A stretch of 64,000 nucleotides of DNA from Spongilla lacustris (lineage: Eukaryota > Porifera > Demospongiae > Spongillida > Spongillidae), in contig OX442426.1 of assembly GCA_949361645.1 (NCBI GenBank), forward strand, positions 3,034,673 to 3,098,672. Direction: 5' to 3'. The position numbers and the translations under genes were made by a program. This document shows positions 21,474-34,100 of the stretch, piece after piece; position 1 is the first letter of the stretch; each line of letters opens with the position of its first letter. A model generated the notes under the pieces. The model had not been told where the DNA came from. It was given only the letters and a program-made list of their open reading frames with translations, and searched no databases.

Positions 21474-21535
21474 CTACCAGTGATCACGCATCAGATCCCT
21501 CTACTAGGGATCACCCATCAGATCCCTCTACAGGT
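21474..21535. repeat. 27-bp tandem repeat
   Basis: About 2.3 copies of CCTCTACCAGTGATCACGCA plus TCAGATC, lying just beyond copy B. The rest of 21350-22195 holds an open frame at 21826-22161 (+, TTG start) without recognisable domains. Confidence 0.7.
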
Positions 21536-22195
21536 TTTTGTTGACAAACTTTCAGAACGGCCTTCGTATCGATCTGAAGGATGGGCAAGGAGCCACTCTT
21601 AGTTCCCCTAAATGACCAGGGGCACCTCACCATATCCCCGGTGACGGCCATTGATGAATGGACTATGGGGCTGATTTACCGGCTCCAGAGAGGAATATAA
21701 CCACTGCAGAAGCCATGTTCTTAACATTAGCATAGCCTCTGCTTGCAAGGTTGCTCAAAAAAGTTGTATGGTAAATGTTATGAACGAATCATTCAGTTTT
21801 TCAATAATTCTCCCGGATTTACATTTTGGATACATTTGAATCAGTACCAAAATCAAAATTCTTGGACTTCATTGGGTGGAGTGGCATACATATTATGAAA
21901 CGTCTTATGACTATATTTTCTGCTGCACTAGCTATAATTAACCCTTCTGTGTATCGAGGTAAAAATTCGGATCATAATTGGAATTGGGATTGTGAATCAA
22001 AAGTAAAGAGAGGGAGTATTGAATTGGAGTTTTTTGATTGGTTTGCAGATGTTAAAATGATTGTAGAAGTTGTTAGTAGTGAAATTAGTGCACCACGAAT
22101 TGCTGGGAAACAGATTCATCTTGCAAATGCCACCGCAGATGGTGCTGCACCTGAAGATTAGTACCATGAGAATGTTGCAGTTATTTATGTACTTA

Positions 22196-22244
22196 CAGTA
22201 GCGGTCATAAAAAGTACACGTAACGTATGCGTAGCGTTTACGTC
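22196..22244. repeat. MITE left terminal inverted repeat
   Basis: Begins CAGTAGCGGTC and runs to CGTTTACGTC. It pairs with 22542-22591 with one inserted G and one substitution. Confidence 0.9.
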
Positions 22245-22541
22245 GCACGCAATTAACGTTGGCGTACAGTATACGTGGGATTAAAATAGCGTTTTGGGAG
22301 CATAACGTGTATGGAACGTAGCATTAATAGACTATATGCACTAAAGTAAAAATTTAGAAAAAACATTATACATGTTTATGATGTATAGACATTAATAACA
22401 TAGCCCCCCAAAGATGGTACGGTCATGGCCGTGAGATTTTATGAATACAGCTTTTGTTCTTTTTATGCGACTCATGGCGTGGTAAAGCATAAGCGTAGCG
22501 TTTGCGTAGGTACAACAAAGCGTATTGGGAACGTAGCATGT

Positions 22542-22591
22542 GACGTAAACGCTACGCGTACGTTACGTGTACCTTTTTATGACCGCTACTG
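22542..22591. repeat. MITE right terminal inverted repeat
   Basis: Begins GACGTAAACG and ends TATGACCGCTACTG. Confidence 0.9.
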
Positions 22592-22593
22592 TA

Positions 22594-24463
22594 TATGATA
22601 TTAGTGATATTACATAAGATGCAAATACCTATGCATGTGTAATCAGTGAGTAATGATGAAGGAAACTTAGACATGCTCATTGTCTACTCTCGCCCTGGAA
22701 CATGCCAGTGTGATTTTATCTCACAATGAAAAGTCTGTCGTAGATCTGCTTCCATGAATACACATAATAGCTGAACAAAGTAAGGAGAAGCTCATATAGT
22801 ACCTGAGACAGTGAATGGTCTGACAATAGGGCATGTATTTCTCGGCAAGTAGTGTGACTAGTCTCTGGAGCCCAGACCACCTGAGGTAGAAAAAACAAGC
22901 AGAGAAAACAAGCCATGTTCGATCATATTTCATCATATGCCCTACGTTTTTCTAATTCATTGTCAGTAGCACTAAGGAAGAGAAGTGTTTACGTACAGCT
23001 CCATGCAAAGGAATAAAAAACTCTTACATGTAAGAAAGATCGCTGTCTATGCTTGCCCCCAAAGTTTGTAGCAGCAACATCAAGTCAAGCATTGCCATCT
23101 GTGTTAGCTGTTTTGTAGTGCAACAGCTGTGCTACATAATAGCAACATCTAAACAAGGTGCACGTGTCACATATTAAGTTCAATAACCACTGCCTACACA
23201 ATAATTACCACTGTAATTCTGTGACATGTAGAATAAAATGGCTAAATCCTACTTAATTTCAATTTTACTATGCACAAAGAGCATGTCGCAAACATCTAAG
23301 TGTTCTGTCAAGCCACTTTCCCTAAAAGTGTTGGCTGTAAGGTTGATGAACATGCTTGGAAACGGAGAGATAAAAAACCTAAACCCTTCGAAGAAGAACC
23401 AGTGCTTGACCCTAAGAATGAAACAAAACCACTTTGTTCTCCTACACCAACCAGATACTAGCTTTAAAGAAAGTGCACTTAGGTAAGGAGATGAGATATA
23501 AAACATATAGAGCTCTCGAAGTACATGACACTCCTCTTCACCGAGGTATTTTACAAGTCTTCAAAGGACTATTGCCAAGTAGCTCTAACCTAGACGGCAA
23601 CAGTCCTCAGATTGCATCATGGTCCAACAGAATGATGCTATAGGCTGTTATTTGTGTGGATCCGATGATTGTTACTGTGGTTGTTTGTGATCCAGCTCAA
23701 ATATCTAGAAGAGCATTGAAAAAGTGTTATCACAACACTTCAAGACATTATCCATATAAAATAACCTCAGGTACACTACAAATTGTTCACCATTTTCTTG
23801 TTTTAAACTAAGGGATTGGTTTGGTCTCATCTGTGACAGCAGGCAATACATGTAGGCCATTGGGCACAAGATACCAAACTATCTCCAGAGTGTTTTGGTG
23901 CGCACGAGACAATACAAGTGGGATGATTGATATTCATTGACCAGCACATAAACCACATACACATGCATGCATAAGCACAAAAGGTATGTGCAACTTGTGA
24001 ATATGATAGCGATACTGTACAGATAAGTTCGTTTTGTTTAGACCCGAAGAGTGAAGGTACATGCGCATGGGTGAACCAATATGCTTACTCATACCTAGAT
24101 GTTTGAATATTAAGAGCAGTGTGCAGATGAATATAATGGGGACCAAGTATTGGAGGCATATTGCACCAACTATTGCGAGTTTGCAGTTTCGCCCCTAAAT
24201 TACAATCGTTGCAATAAATAGGAATATTGGCTATTAACCACACCCTTGAATATGTGGCTACATTGTATGTCTGAGCTGAGCTAGACTGAGTGTATTCTTG
24301 CGTACTAGTTCGAACTTAAAAACACAAGTTACTAAGCTTAACTGGTAGCCTAACAATAATTATTGTGAACTGGTTATAGATTTGTGGCTATTTCTTATGC
24401 ATAATGAAATGGGTGTAATTTATGATGATCATATTTATCTAGACCTATGGTGGTAGATGTTGT
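22594..24463. other. Stretch without recognised genes
   Basis: Short open frames at 22716-22936 (-) and 23238-23643 (+/-) show no known motif. Nothing else seen. Confidence 0.5.
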
Positions 24464-24468
24464 AGATA

Positions 24469-25129
24469 CAGTGTGTCAGATAACGGTCGGACATCGAACA
24501 TTTCCCAATCAATTTTTTAACTTGTCCGGGTAATTTTGCGCATGTGCGGTAGTGATGTTGGCGCGAAGAATTAATTGAGTGCGATAGTGACTCGCTTTGC
24601 GCACGCGTACTAATTGCATGCATGCATTTCTTTTCTCCTAGGAACAGTAACGTAGACTACATTGTATCAAATATCTACCAATATGTGTACAACTGTATCC
24701 TTGCTTTCTAAGCGCCTCCACAAGTCCTTAAGATTCCAAACATAATTAACCGAGTCATTTACGACTATTTTTTTAATAAAGTCTAAGTGTTAGTATCCGG
24801 TCTGGCTGCTTAAATCCAACTCATGCACGAGTGCATACGCAAGTGCAAGCGCAACTCATCGCAAGTCCACACGCGAGTGAACGCGCAGGTCCACGCGTGA
24901 GTACTTTCAGCTGAGGCCTTGCATGCAATTTAAAGTAAAACTCGAACGCTAATTACTTAAGTCAAATTAAGTGTAAAACATGCAATGCACTGATTTCACT
25001 GTTTTTCAATACAATTATTTATGTACATACATAAAATAATGTCCGACCAATTTCATAACATGTCAGGTCAAATTATGTAATGGCCTGACATTGTGTCAGG
25101 ACAATTTTGGAATGTTATCCTCCGCACTG
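24469..25129. mobile_element. Non-autonomous hAT-like element, 661 bp
   Basis: Ends CAGTGTGTCAGATAAC and GTTATCCTCCGCACTG form an imperfect inverted repeat (12 of 16). AGATA is repeated exactly on both sides (24464-24468, 25130-25134). Inside the left end CGGTCGGACATCG matches the large hAT at 26643, and GTCCGACCAA matches near its right end, so the two belong together. No coding capacity. Confidence 0.75.
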
Positions 25130-25134
25130 AGATA

Positions 25135-25735
25135 CGATAAAGCACATGTCGCTTGTAATGGGATGAGCGTGCGTGGTTAGATGTCTGTGCTCATGTTATA
25201 TGTACTATGCTCAAGATCTGCTATCATGCCAGCTGTTCAAATGCAGGCTTTTATAATTGGGTGATATGTTTTCTCTGTGACAGTGCATGTTAGTTATGCT
25301 GGGTTGAGCTTGTGCAGTTTTAGTGTCTGTTTGACTGTAACTTACATGTGTATTTCTAACTCATCACAGCAATCAAGGAGGAAAGACGACTGACTGACAG
25401 ATTTACATGTCATTATCGTGAATGTGGACTTTTGTCCTCTTATGCATCACTTTCACGACAACGCACATGTGATGGATGTCAAAAACAGATCAATGTGTAT
25501 AGTGCGTGTGTATATCTAATGCATATGCCAATATGTTTGTTGATAACTGGATTCTCAATTGGTAGGTAGTTCATGGTCTAACATACACGTAAAGGCTCCA
25601 TCCATAATGAATAATGCATAGGCTCAGGCAGACAATTAACGACCATTGACAGGATGCAGTTCTCAAGATCGATATGCAAAATGCATTAAATTTCGTGTCA
25701 CACGATGCTGTCCTTTTATCAATGCACTAGTGACT
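25135..25735. other. Stretch without recognised genes
   Basis: AT-rich spacer upstream of a non-LTR relic; its last part may be further, unrecognisable RT sequence. Confidence 0.4.
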
Positions 25736-26642
25736 TCCCTGAGCTCCGCCCATGGGTCTCCTGGTGCAACTCCCAACACTAATATCTCTGGCAACCAATG
25801 AGCCAGCTCATATCAGTATCAAATGTGCAGCAAGGCCACCCCCCTGGGCCCACTGTTGTTTACACTTGCCCTTAACAACACATCAACAAGATATCTCAAG
25901 ATCCCATTGGCGAGCCTCTACAGTCAAACTTTTGATATCTGGATGATTGAGTCCAGGACCAAGGGCAGCACCATCAAGGGCAATGGACATAAAGGGAGAC
26001 AGCACTCAATTTCAAAAAGTGCCAGTTACTTAGCAAGCAGGATCAGACAATGTTCCATACTGAGATCTTGTGTCGCTCAACACCAGACTTTGAGATTCTT
26101 GGTGATCCCATTGGCAGTCCTGATTTCTGCACCACCTTCATTGAAAGAAGGAAGCCAACCATTTACATGTACTATCCCTTCTGTCTAAGCTATGTGACCC
26201 TCATGTTCTTCTTAGGGTATGTGCTTCATTCTGCAGGCTGGCACACCTAGCTCATTGAATCCGTGTTCTTCACTGCTTAGAGTGCTCACTGGAGATTGAG
26301 CTAACCCCACGAGCTTGCCAACTTGGCCTCAAGTACAGAGGGCTAGAATTGCGCTCCCTGACCACCCATTTAAAAGCTGCCTAATTGCTCCCTTGTCTGC
26401 CTCATTAACACCAATCCCCCCCATCAGAACTGACTATGCAGCACCTCTGTGATGCCATCAATGGGAAGGTAGCAGCTCTCAGTAGATGGTGTACAATATA
26501 CTTACCATCATCAGCACAAGCTATCCTTAGCCATTGAGAAAGCTGGCTACCTTTCTTTGCTTGATGGATCATCCACAGTAGAAAAGGACAGACTACATGC
26601 CATCTCTGCTCATACATGTACATGCATGGCTGAGGGTACAAC
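25736..26642 (+). pseudogene. Non-LTR retrotransposon RT relic
   Basis: The translation keeps LGPLLFTLALN (the QQGDPLGPLLF palm motif; QQGDP is blurred), a YLDD remnant near 25938, ILGDPIGSPDFC and, after stops, QLGLKYRGLELRSLTTH. This order is that of the palm, thumb and post-thumb part of a non-LTR ORF2. Many stops and frame changes. It is interrupted at 26642 by the hAT element and may continue after 29427. Confidence 0.7.
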
Positions 26643-29421
26643 CAGTGCTCAAAATAGCGGTCGGACATCGGTCAATTTCCGATCAATTTGCGCGTATGAC
26701 CGCGCAACTTGAACTAAAGCCGGTCACTTGGACCGACCATCCATTTCATTGTTATTGTTAATGAAATCATAGCGATGTTTATTGTTATAGCAGTTACATT
26801 ATTCATGATCACGTGCAACGATAACATAATGTTTGCAGCTGTTAGTGAATACTATTAATTTACCGCTGCCAGTAAATATTGTAAAATGGACAATACTGAT
26901 GGAGAAAGTTTGGCGCCCGATGCAAAGAAGAGGAAAGTGACGGTAACACATTCAAGAACTGGAAGACAGAGATGGACAAAGAGCATCAAACAGTTACATG
27001 GCTTGAATGTGACTCCGAAATGGTAGGTACGAACAAGATAGTGACGAAACTTCGTTGCGTAGTGTGTGCTAAATTCAAGGAGCGGATCTGTTGTAGACGG
27101 AATTACAGTGATCGTTGGGTTGTTGGTGCGGAGTCGGTACGTAACAGCAACATTTGAGATCATGCGGTTTCCGATCAGCATATTCATGCCATGAATTTGC
27201 TGAAGCGGGAACAGGGCAAAGTATCAAGTTACTCGCACGCGCCAATAGCTCAAATGCTCAGCGCGATTCCTCAACTAGAAAAGGAACAGATAAAGCTAAA
27301 ATTCGACATTGCTTACTTTTTAGCTAAAGAAAAATTGTCTTTTGCTAAATTTCCGAAGCTCTGTGAGTTGGAGGCTCGTCATGGAGTTTCCATAGGTAAT
27401 GCATATACCAATGATATCGCTTGTAGCACCTTCACGCACTACATTGCAGAGTCACAACGCCAGCAAGTTAAGGAAGCAATATTACAGGCTAAGTTCTTTT
27501 CACTGTTAATGGATGGGTCCACTGATAAAGGGAATGTAGATGATGAGATGTTCATGGTGGTTTGGTGTGATACCAATGGAGAGGATGAGCTGATTCACAC
27601 TAGAATGACCTACTTACGTGTTGGTACACCGTCTACTGTCACTGCTGCAGGTCTCATTGAAGAACTTAGCAAAACACTTGCACAACTAGGAATACCAAAC
27701 ATAGATGCTGAGAAATGCAGTAGATTGGTTGGCATAGGTACTGATGGAGCTGCATGTAATATTGCCCGAAATGGTTTGAAAGGGTGTGTGGAAGCAAAAT
27801 TGGAGTGGGTATTCTGGATGTGGTGCCTGGCTCATCGTTTGGAATTGGCAGTGAAGGATGCGTTGAAAGGTACTACATTTGATGTTGTTGATGACATGCT
27901 CCTCAAACTCTACTACATTTATGAGAAGTCTCCCAAGAAATGTAGAGAACTTGAAGAGGTCATCACTGACCTTAAAGGCTGCATCACATTTGATGATTCA
28001 GGGATCAGGCCTGTAAGGGCCAGTGGCTCCAGGTGGATTAGCCATAAGTTGAATGCCATGAAGCGTGTCCTGTCGAAGTACGGAGCATACACTAGCCACC
28101 TTATAGCCCTCTCTGAGGATCATGCATTGAAGAGTGCAGATCGTGCAAAACTTCAAGGATATTGCAAAAAGTGGTCAGATGCAAAGTATATTTTGGGGTG
28201 TGCAGTCTTCATTGACCTTCTTATACCAGCTTCAATTTTTTCAAAACAAATGCAATTAGATGAATTGGATATCTTGACAGCCCTCTCTAACTTGCTACAT
28301 ACAGTCAAGGAAGTTGAGAAGTTGAGTTTCATGCCTTTGCCCCAGTGGCCAGCATATTCCACCCCATTAAAGAAAGTGATTGATGAAAATGGGGCAAAGG
28401 TATATCAAGGCCAGGAACTGAAGAGGTTCCAAGAGGCTGAGACATTCTACATGAACCACTATGAGGAGTATTGTAAAAATGTCACTGAATGTCTGCGTTC
28501 CAGAATGGCCTGGTCTGACACAGAACTGATTCGAGACATTATCCATGTCTTAGCTACGCAAGGATGGGAAAAGATGGTTAGGGAAAAGACACCTCTGGAC
28601 AGTGTAGACAGACTTGGAGAAAGGTTTGCTGTTGCACTTAAGGGAGCTCAGGCAGATTTAAGCAGGATCAAAGCAGAGTTTGAAATCCTTGTGAGTTATG
28701 CAGTGCAGTTTATTTCACTCTCGACCTTGGACTATCGTGCTATTTGGTGGCGAATCTTTCATGCACCTAGTGCTGGTGAATGGTCCAATGCACTAGTTCT
28801 CATTGAACTTCTTTTTTCATTGCCTTTATCTAACGGCAAACTAGAACATGCCTTCTCCCAAATGAAAGTGATTAAGACAGATAAAAGAAGTGTGCTTTCT
28901 AATAAGTCACTTGATGATCTCCTCATGGTGAGCATCAATGGTCCACCCCTCAAGGAATTCTGCCCAGATGCTGCCATTGATCTGTGGTGGAAGGATAAGC
29001 TGCGCAGACCACATCAGCAACAAAGGAAAGCTTATGCATCTAGGGAAACATCTACTGAAGGAGACACTGCTGAAGTAGAGGGTGTAGAGGAAATGGACAT
29101 GCTTACTAACTGGGACGACTGGATGGCTCCTTTATCCTCTGATAGTCATACTGACAGTGACTGATGTAGTGAATGTACCTCATTGATTACATGTCTGTAT
29201 CTACATGACATATATCTAGCACTCAATCTCTATATCAATGTATCTAATCTATATCTAGCACTCAGTCCATTTGATGTAATTAAATTTACACATCCCTACA
29301 AACATACATGTAAAAAATGCATACATATAAGAATGTCCGACCAAATCTGACAATGGCAGACCAAATCTATTTTTAGCCTGCCAAATGTCCGATCAAAGTT
29401 TAGACCTTATTTTGAGCACTG
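26643..29421 (+). mobile_element. hAT-like DNA transposon, 2.8 kb
   Basis: Termini CAGTGCTCAAAATA and its inverse TATTTTGAGCACTG are followed inward by GTCGGACAT-like words. The 5-bp ACAAC is duplicated at 26638-26642 and 29422-29426. One gene for a hAT-type transposase fills the element. It inserted into a non-LTR relic. Confidence 0.88.
26886..29164 (+). pseudogene. hAT-type transposase (ZNF862/KIAA1586-like)
   Basis: The main frame (27191-29164, 657 residues) shows FFSLLMDGSTDKGNVDDEMF (first Asp), GTDGAACNIARNGLKG (second Asp), the conserved CLAHRLELAVKDAL (CxxH), and near the C-terminus LSNGKLEHAFSQMKVIKTD, the hAT dimerisation region with the catalytic Glu. Upstream, after the ATG at 26886, a zinc-finger region (LRCVVCAKFKERI ... 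DHAVSDQHIH) precedes it. One frameshift near 26945 and one TGA at 27157-27159 (likely from CGA) are the only breaks I find, so the copy is recent. The transposase cuts and pastes DNA at 26643/29421-type ends. Confidence 0.88.
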
Positions 29422-29426
29422 ACAAC

Positions 29427-32400
29427 TATCTCCAAAATTGGAATTAGACCTGCCGCCCAATGTAGTCCAAGCCATACACAAATGCATTTGCCTGGCCACA
29501 CTGCTCCCAAATCTAGCATTGTGCAAAATGGCAGTTTCTTGTTCGATGCACTTCAGATCTACATGTACATACAGTACATGCAGTAGTAAATTTGCTAAGT
29601 AACACCTCCTATAAAAAGTGGTGTAGGCCTATATAATATATCGATATGGTGTGCATGGTGCCTGCATCTTCGTCCATATGCTCAGTTTTTCTACCCCCCC
29701 CCCCCCCCCCCCACTTCTTCTTGGCCCCTTGTGCACACACAAATTGGAGACATCAACAATCACCGCCAACACATCATTGACCATGGTATAATAAATTCAT
29801 GATGCAAGTGTTCAGACCTCGTTTCAAAGGTGTTTCATGTCAACTGTACATATACACAATCATATCCACAATTTCACTCTTTGTATGAAAAGGAATTATT
29901 TGCCAGCAATGTTTTAAATTATGGCTAAACATTGCCTAGTAGTTGCCGATCATGAGGAATCTCGCTGTTAGTCTACATAAAGATATTACCTATTATATAA
30001 GGGCAATTTTATTATGTTTGTTTTCAAAACAACTTACAACACCCAAAATAGGCGGAGCAAGTGAGCAAGGATTCGAAGCTATACAAAGAAACAGACAATA
30101 AAAATACAACCGTTCTATCCCTAGTTTCTATTTCTAAGGTCAAGGCTTTTTTAAAAAGGCTTTGCTCTCCCATGGTTTAGTAGAAACAGCAAGGGCTTTT
30201 CTATTATACTGCTGGAGACGATAGAGATGCCATTATGCATACACCTGCAGCTATTTGTTCATGCTTTTCTTTCAATTCAAGAACCAATGCTCCGGTCATA
30301 GTGCTTTTTAGTGACCAAAGTGGGTAACCGTGTGACTTAGATTGGTATTTTATGTGTGCATATACATATGCACTTCGCAGTCAATACGAGTCATAAAGAT
30401 ACATGATGTTACTCACGTTTTTTTTTTATGGACACAATCCTGCTCAGCAATATGAAACTGGTAGCAAAATAGGAGGAAATCATTCCTGTTCTATGTGACA
30501 CACACACCTTACTCAGTTTGATAAACTTGCCTTCAGCTTTAGAGCTGACAATGTTTCACTAGAAAAGGATTTCTTTTATCAGTATGCATGTGGAAAAAGA
30601 AAAGATAAAGGCTGTTAGACACTTTTGGTGTGGTACAGTTAAGAGACAAACTGTCATTCAGGAGCATTGAGGTGCAGGGATAGACTACACCAGAATTATA
30701 GACTATATATTATATATTATGGTCATAGTTATTTATTAAAACAGTACAAAGCCTGAAGTTCATATATTGGTTAGGTCCAGCTCAGAATGCATTTGATGGA
30801 GGGAAGCAAACATTAATAACGGATACCAAGTGGGATGGATAAATTCAAACAATGGTGCTCTCTGATGGAGAAGCTACAGATGCTTGAGGAAAGTGGTGCA
30901 GATACAACATCACAAAAGCTAATGATATGAGGAATATGATTAAAAATGATGTCATGATGTCAAAAATGATGTCATAATTTTGAAGCTTCAAAAACTATTT
31001 TTACCATGACACTTATGACTATTTACACCAAAATGCCATTCTGAATTAAATCCCATAGAAAGATTTCAATGTCAAAAACACTTGAGTTTATGCAGATGTA
31101 AATATCACAAAGACATATGTGCCTGAGGGATAGCGTATGTGTTCTACAGCAACAATTCGATTGTGTAACTTGTAGAGGCTATGAACCGGCATATAGAAAT
31201 GGATCAATGTTCAGGGAAAGATGTGGATAAGCAATTTAAAGTGTATTAAAAATCACACGGGAGAGTTTTTGATTCATGACAAGATATTATTTCTATATGG
31301 CATATCGTCAACTGAATTAAATTTCACACACATTGCGTGATTGGCGTCTAACTAAGGGCCACTAATTGCATCAGTGTACACATGCAAGAAGTTATGAACT
31401 TGATATAATACAAGCAAGATCAGATAATCTAGTGCCACAACCTGTACAATTAGAACTATATATCTGATGAAGAAATGACTGCACTTGGTTTGTAACTTTA
31501 ATTCAGACCAAGATTGACCTTCTGATTAAATTTCATTTAAAATTTTTTTTAGTAGTTTAGACCAATTTATGGTGTCGTAATTCTGGTGCTGGAGTGTACT
31601 GTAGTAGTAAATGTATTCCCATGCACTATTTTGGTTGCATTGGAAATAAGCTATGTTTAGAACTTGTATTCATGGCTGCTATATGTATCTAGACAAACTG
31701 GTGCTCCCATAACGATACACGCAAAGCAGATGCTACTCTACTACATTGATTCAACCAAAAGAGTTACTCACCCCATCAGAAGAGCAGGGCCTGATACAGA
31801 TCCTGAAGACTCTCATCCACAGAGTCTCTAAACTTGAAGTATGAAACGGGAGAGGCCAGTACCACCCATATCGCGGGAGAGGAGCAGGTTCTCGAAGAGG
31901 ACCTGCATCCAGAGGCAGAGCACTTTGAGGCACAGCCAAACATTGTATTTTTTTTTAAATTTCAGTGTATTTACTCCACAAAGATATGAGCACCTTAACA
32001 ACAGGGCTCATTGTAAATGTGATGTACATGTCAATAATATTCTTAATGTATCAAGTCACATTTCCACAAGTAGTGAAATTAAACTAGTTAACAGGGGTCT
32101 GTCATTTGTACTTAAGCCTTCCTAAATTATCTTAGAATTTGACCCCAGCTCCGGAATGTTAAATCAGCCAGGAGCAGCAAGTTCGATTCAAGAAATTTAC
32201 ACCACTGATGCAACCATGACAAATGTATTGTATACGTGAACAAAGGCAATTGCTTTGCTTGTAGTAAGCACTGATAGTTATCACATAAAACTGAAAGGTG
32301 ATGATGCCACTACAATGGTTAGTGTGGTTTCAGGGGCACGCCATGGTTTTAATAGTTGAACCTAAAACTGATGGCACATGGAAGCAGAACAACATAATGA

Positions 32401-33589
32401 GCAATGTGACAAAGGTGATAGATGAATGTTTACCCAGGGTGTCAGTCACTTCTGACGTACAACATTGATGCAAAAAGACTTACTGACTACATCAATAAGG
32501 CTCCATATGAATCTCTTAGATGGAGGAAAACAGCCCATACTCACCCAAAATGGGTGGTGTGATTCATTGGATCCTATAACAGGAACAGTGACCAGGATAA
32601 CTCAACAAATGTGGAATCAATTCGACGATGAAACCCTAATTGCAAAAGGAGCCTTGAGGATTTGTACAGAAAGGGGCTTGCCAGGAATATAATGATAATA
32701 CACAGACTAATCATTATCATTGTGACAACTTCAGTACTATGCCCACGACTTCAGTACTATGTCCAAGCCTACTGACCGACTTCTCTTTTTTGTGCATTTC
32801 AAATATTGATATATAAAGCTGTGTATCTGTATCATGTCCTCCCCCCCTCTCCAACACTCCCAGTCACGAGTAACAGTGTTTTCAACAGGTGGCATTCATG
32901 GAAAACACAGTGTCAAACATGAGATGTGAGGCATTGTTGTCAGAGCAACATGATTTTTTTTTAAATGTTAAACCCAAACTACAAGATGAAGTGGAATGTA
33001 GACGACAGATTCTTCTTTCAAAATGCCATCCAGTACGTATGTTTGTGGAAATGTGCTGGGCACATGCAATACAATATTGCAGACAGTATTGTGGGAACAG
33101 TATAATAACTTGGAGAAAAAGTCTGCAATATGCCCTATCTTACAGTTGGATTGCAAACTTCTTTTTCAGAACATACATGGAGACGGAATTGAAGTTCATG
33201 TAAATGAATCAAATGGGATTGCTGTATATGAAGCATTAAATGTACATCTGAAGGAACCTTGCCAACATCGAAAAGGTGTATATACACAACCAGTGCCATC
33301 AGAACAAGGCTGATTGGCACACACATGTTAAATATAATTGTATGTACATGCCCAATTAAGTGCACAATGTTCTAGTAATGAATCTTCTATTATAATTCAG
33401 CCCATCTTGTCAAAAAACCATTCGGCTTACTTTGTGCTTCAATTGATGAGACATCGTTGCTCAACTCCAGGTAATAAATACGCAAAGCAAGAATCTTTGC
33501 ATCAGAGTCCTTAAGATCAAGCATAAATCCAGACAAGGCATCGAGTTCGTTGATAATGCTATGGCTTCCAATGATGAACTAAGCACGTA
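29427..33589. other. Long stretch without firm genes
   Basis: 29427-29560 may continue the non-LTR relic split by the hAT. A C19 tract lies at 29694-29712. Open frames at 32465-32692, 32889-33203 and 33023-33313 (+) have no recognised domain; together with stops between them they could be one decayed gene. The remainder is AT-rich spacer. Confidence 0.4.
29694..29712. repeat. C19 homopolymer
   Basis: Nineteen cytosines on the + strand. Confidence 0.95.
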
Positions 33590-34100
33590 AATTGAAATCT
33601 CTGGTAGAGTCCACATGGCCAACTCTAGGTAAACTTTCAATCCATACTGCGAAAAGAGTACGAAAGCATTTGGGATGGATAAGATGTACTCCAAATATAA
33701 TTGATTCGAAAGAAGTATGCAAAGCTTGGTGCAAACTGCAGATTAAGAACATGATGTAGTGTTTATAGATGAATGTACAGCTAGACTGCCATTCTAAACT
33801 TTGCTTCAGGAAAATAGGTGAACCCAGATACAGTGTAGCTGAAACCAAAACATAAGCACCCATACTCTTTGCATTTATGGGGTGGCATATCCAAACATGG
33901 TTCAACAAAGCTGGTGATGTATAGTGGCATAATGGCTTCTGCCCACTATACACTGGTGGAGTCTCCAGATTTGGATCGAATTGAAAATCTATGGGCTGCT
34001 CTATATACTATATGTACCTTGAAGCAACTGAAACCAACGAATGAGGAACCAATCATTGAAGGAATCAAGTTTTTTTTGGAAATGTTTGACACCTACTAGA
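33590..34100 (+). pseudogene. Tc1-like transposase relic
   Basis: Reading across frame breaks gives KHLGWIRCTPN, then VFIDECT (first catalytic Asp) VQLDCHSKLCFRKIGEPR, a WGGISK remnant (33875), YSGIMASAHYT and PDLDRIENLW (third catalytic residue, Glu), ending EEPIIEGIKFFLEMFDTY. The block with the second Asp (QQDNDPKH in the family) is missing between YT and PDL, so this copy is dead. Confidence 0.85.

Larger units (their letters stand above)
22196..22591. mobile_element. TA-flanked MITE, 396 bp
   Basis: The ends CAGTAGCGGTCATAAAAAG (left) and its reverse complement (right) extend into 49-50 bp terminal inverted repeats with only a few differences. TA lies on both sides (22194-22195 and 22592-22593). 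It has no coding capacity. Size, TA duplication and the CAGT start suggest a Tc1/mariner-type non-autonomous element. Confidence 0.9.

Noticed and set aside
32170..32190. GTTCGATTC as a possible tRNA B box
   Set aside because: No matching A box or cloverleaf nearby.
33450..33953. Minus-strand open frames across the Tc1 relic
   Set aside because: The plus strand there reads as a Tc1 transposase across two frameshifts; the minus frames have no domain.
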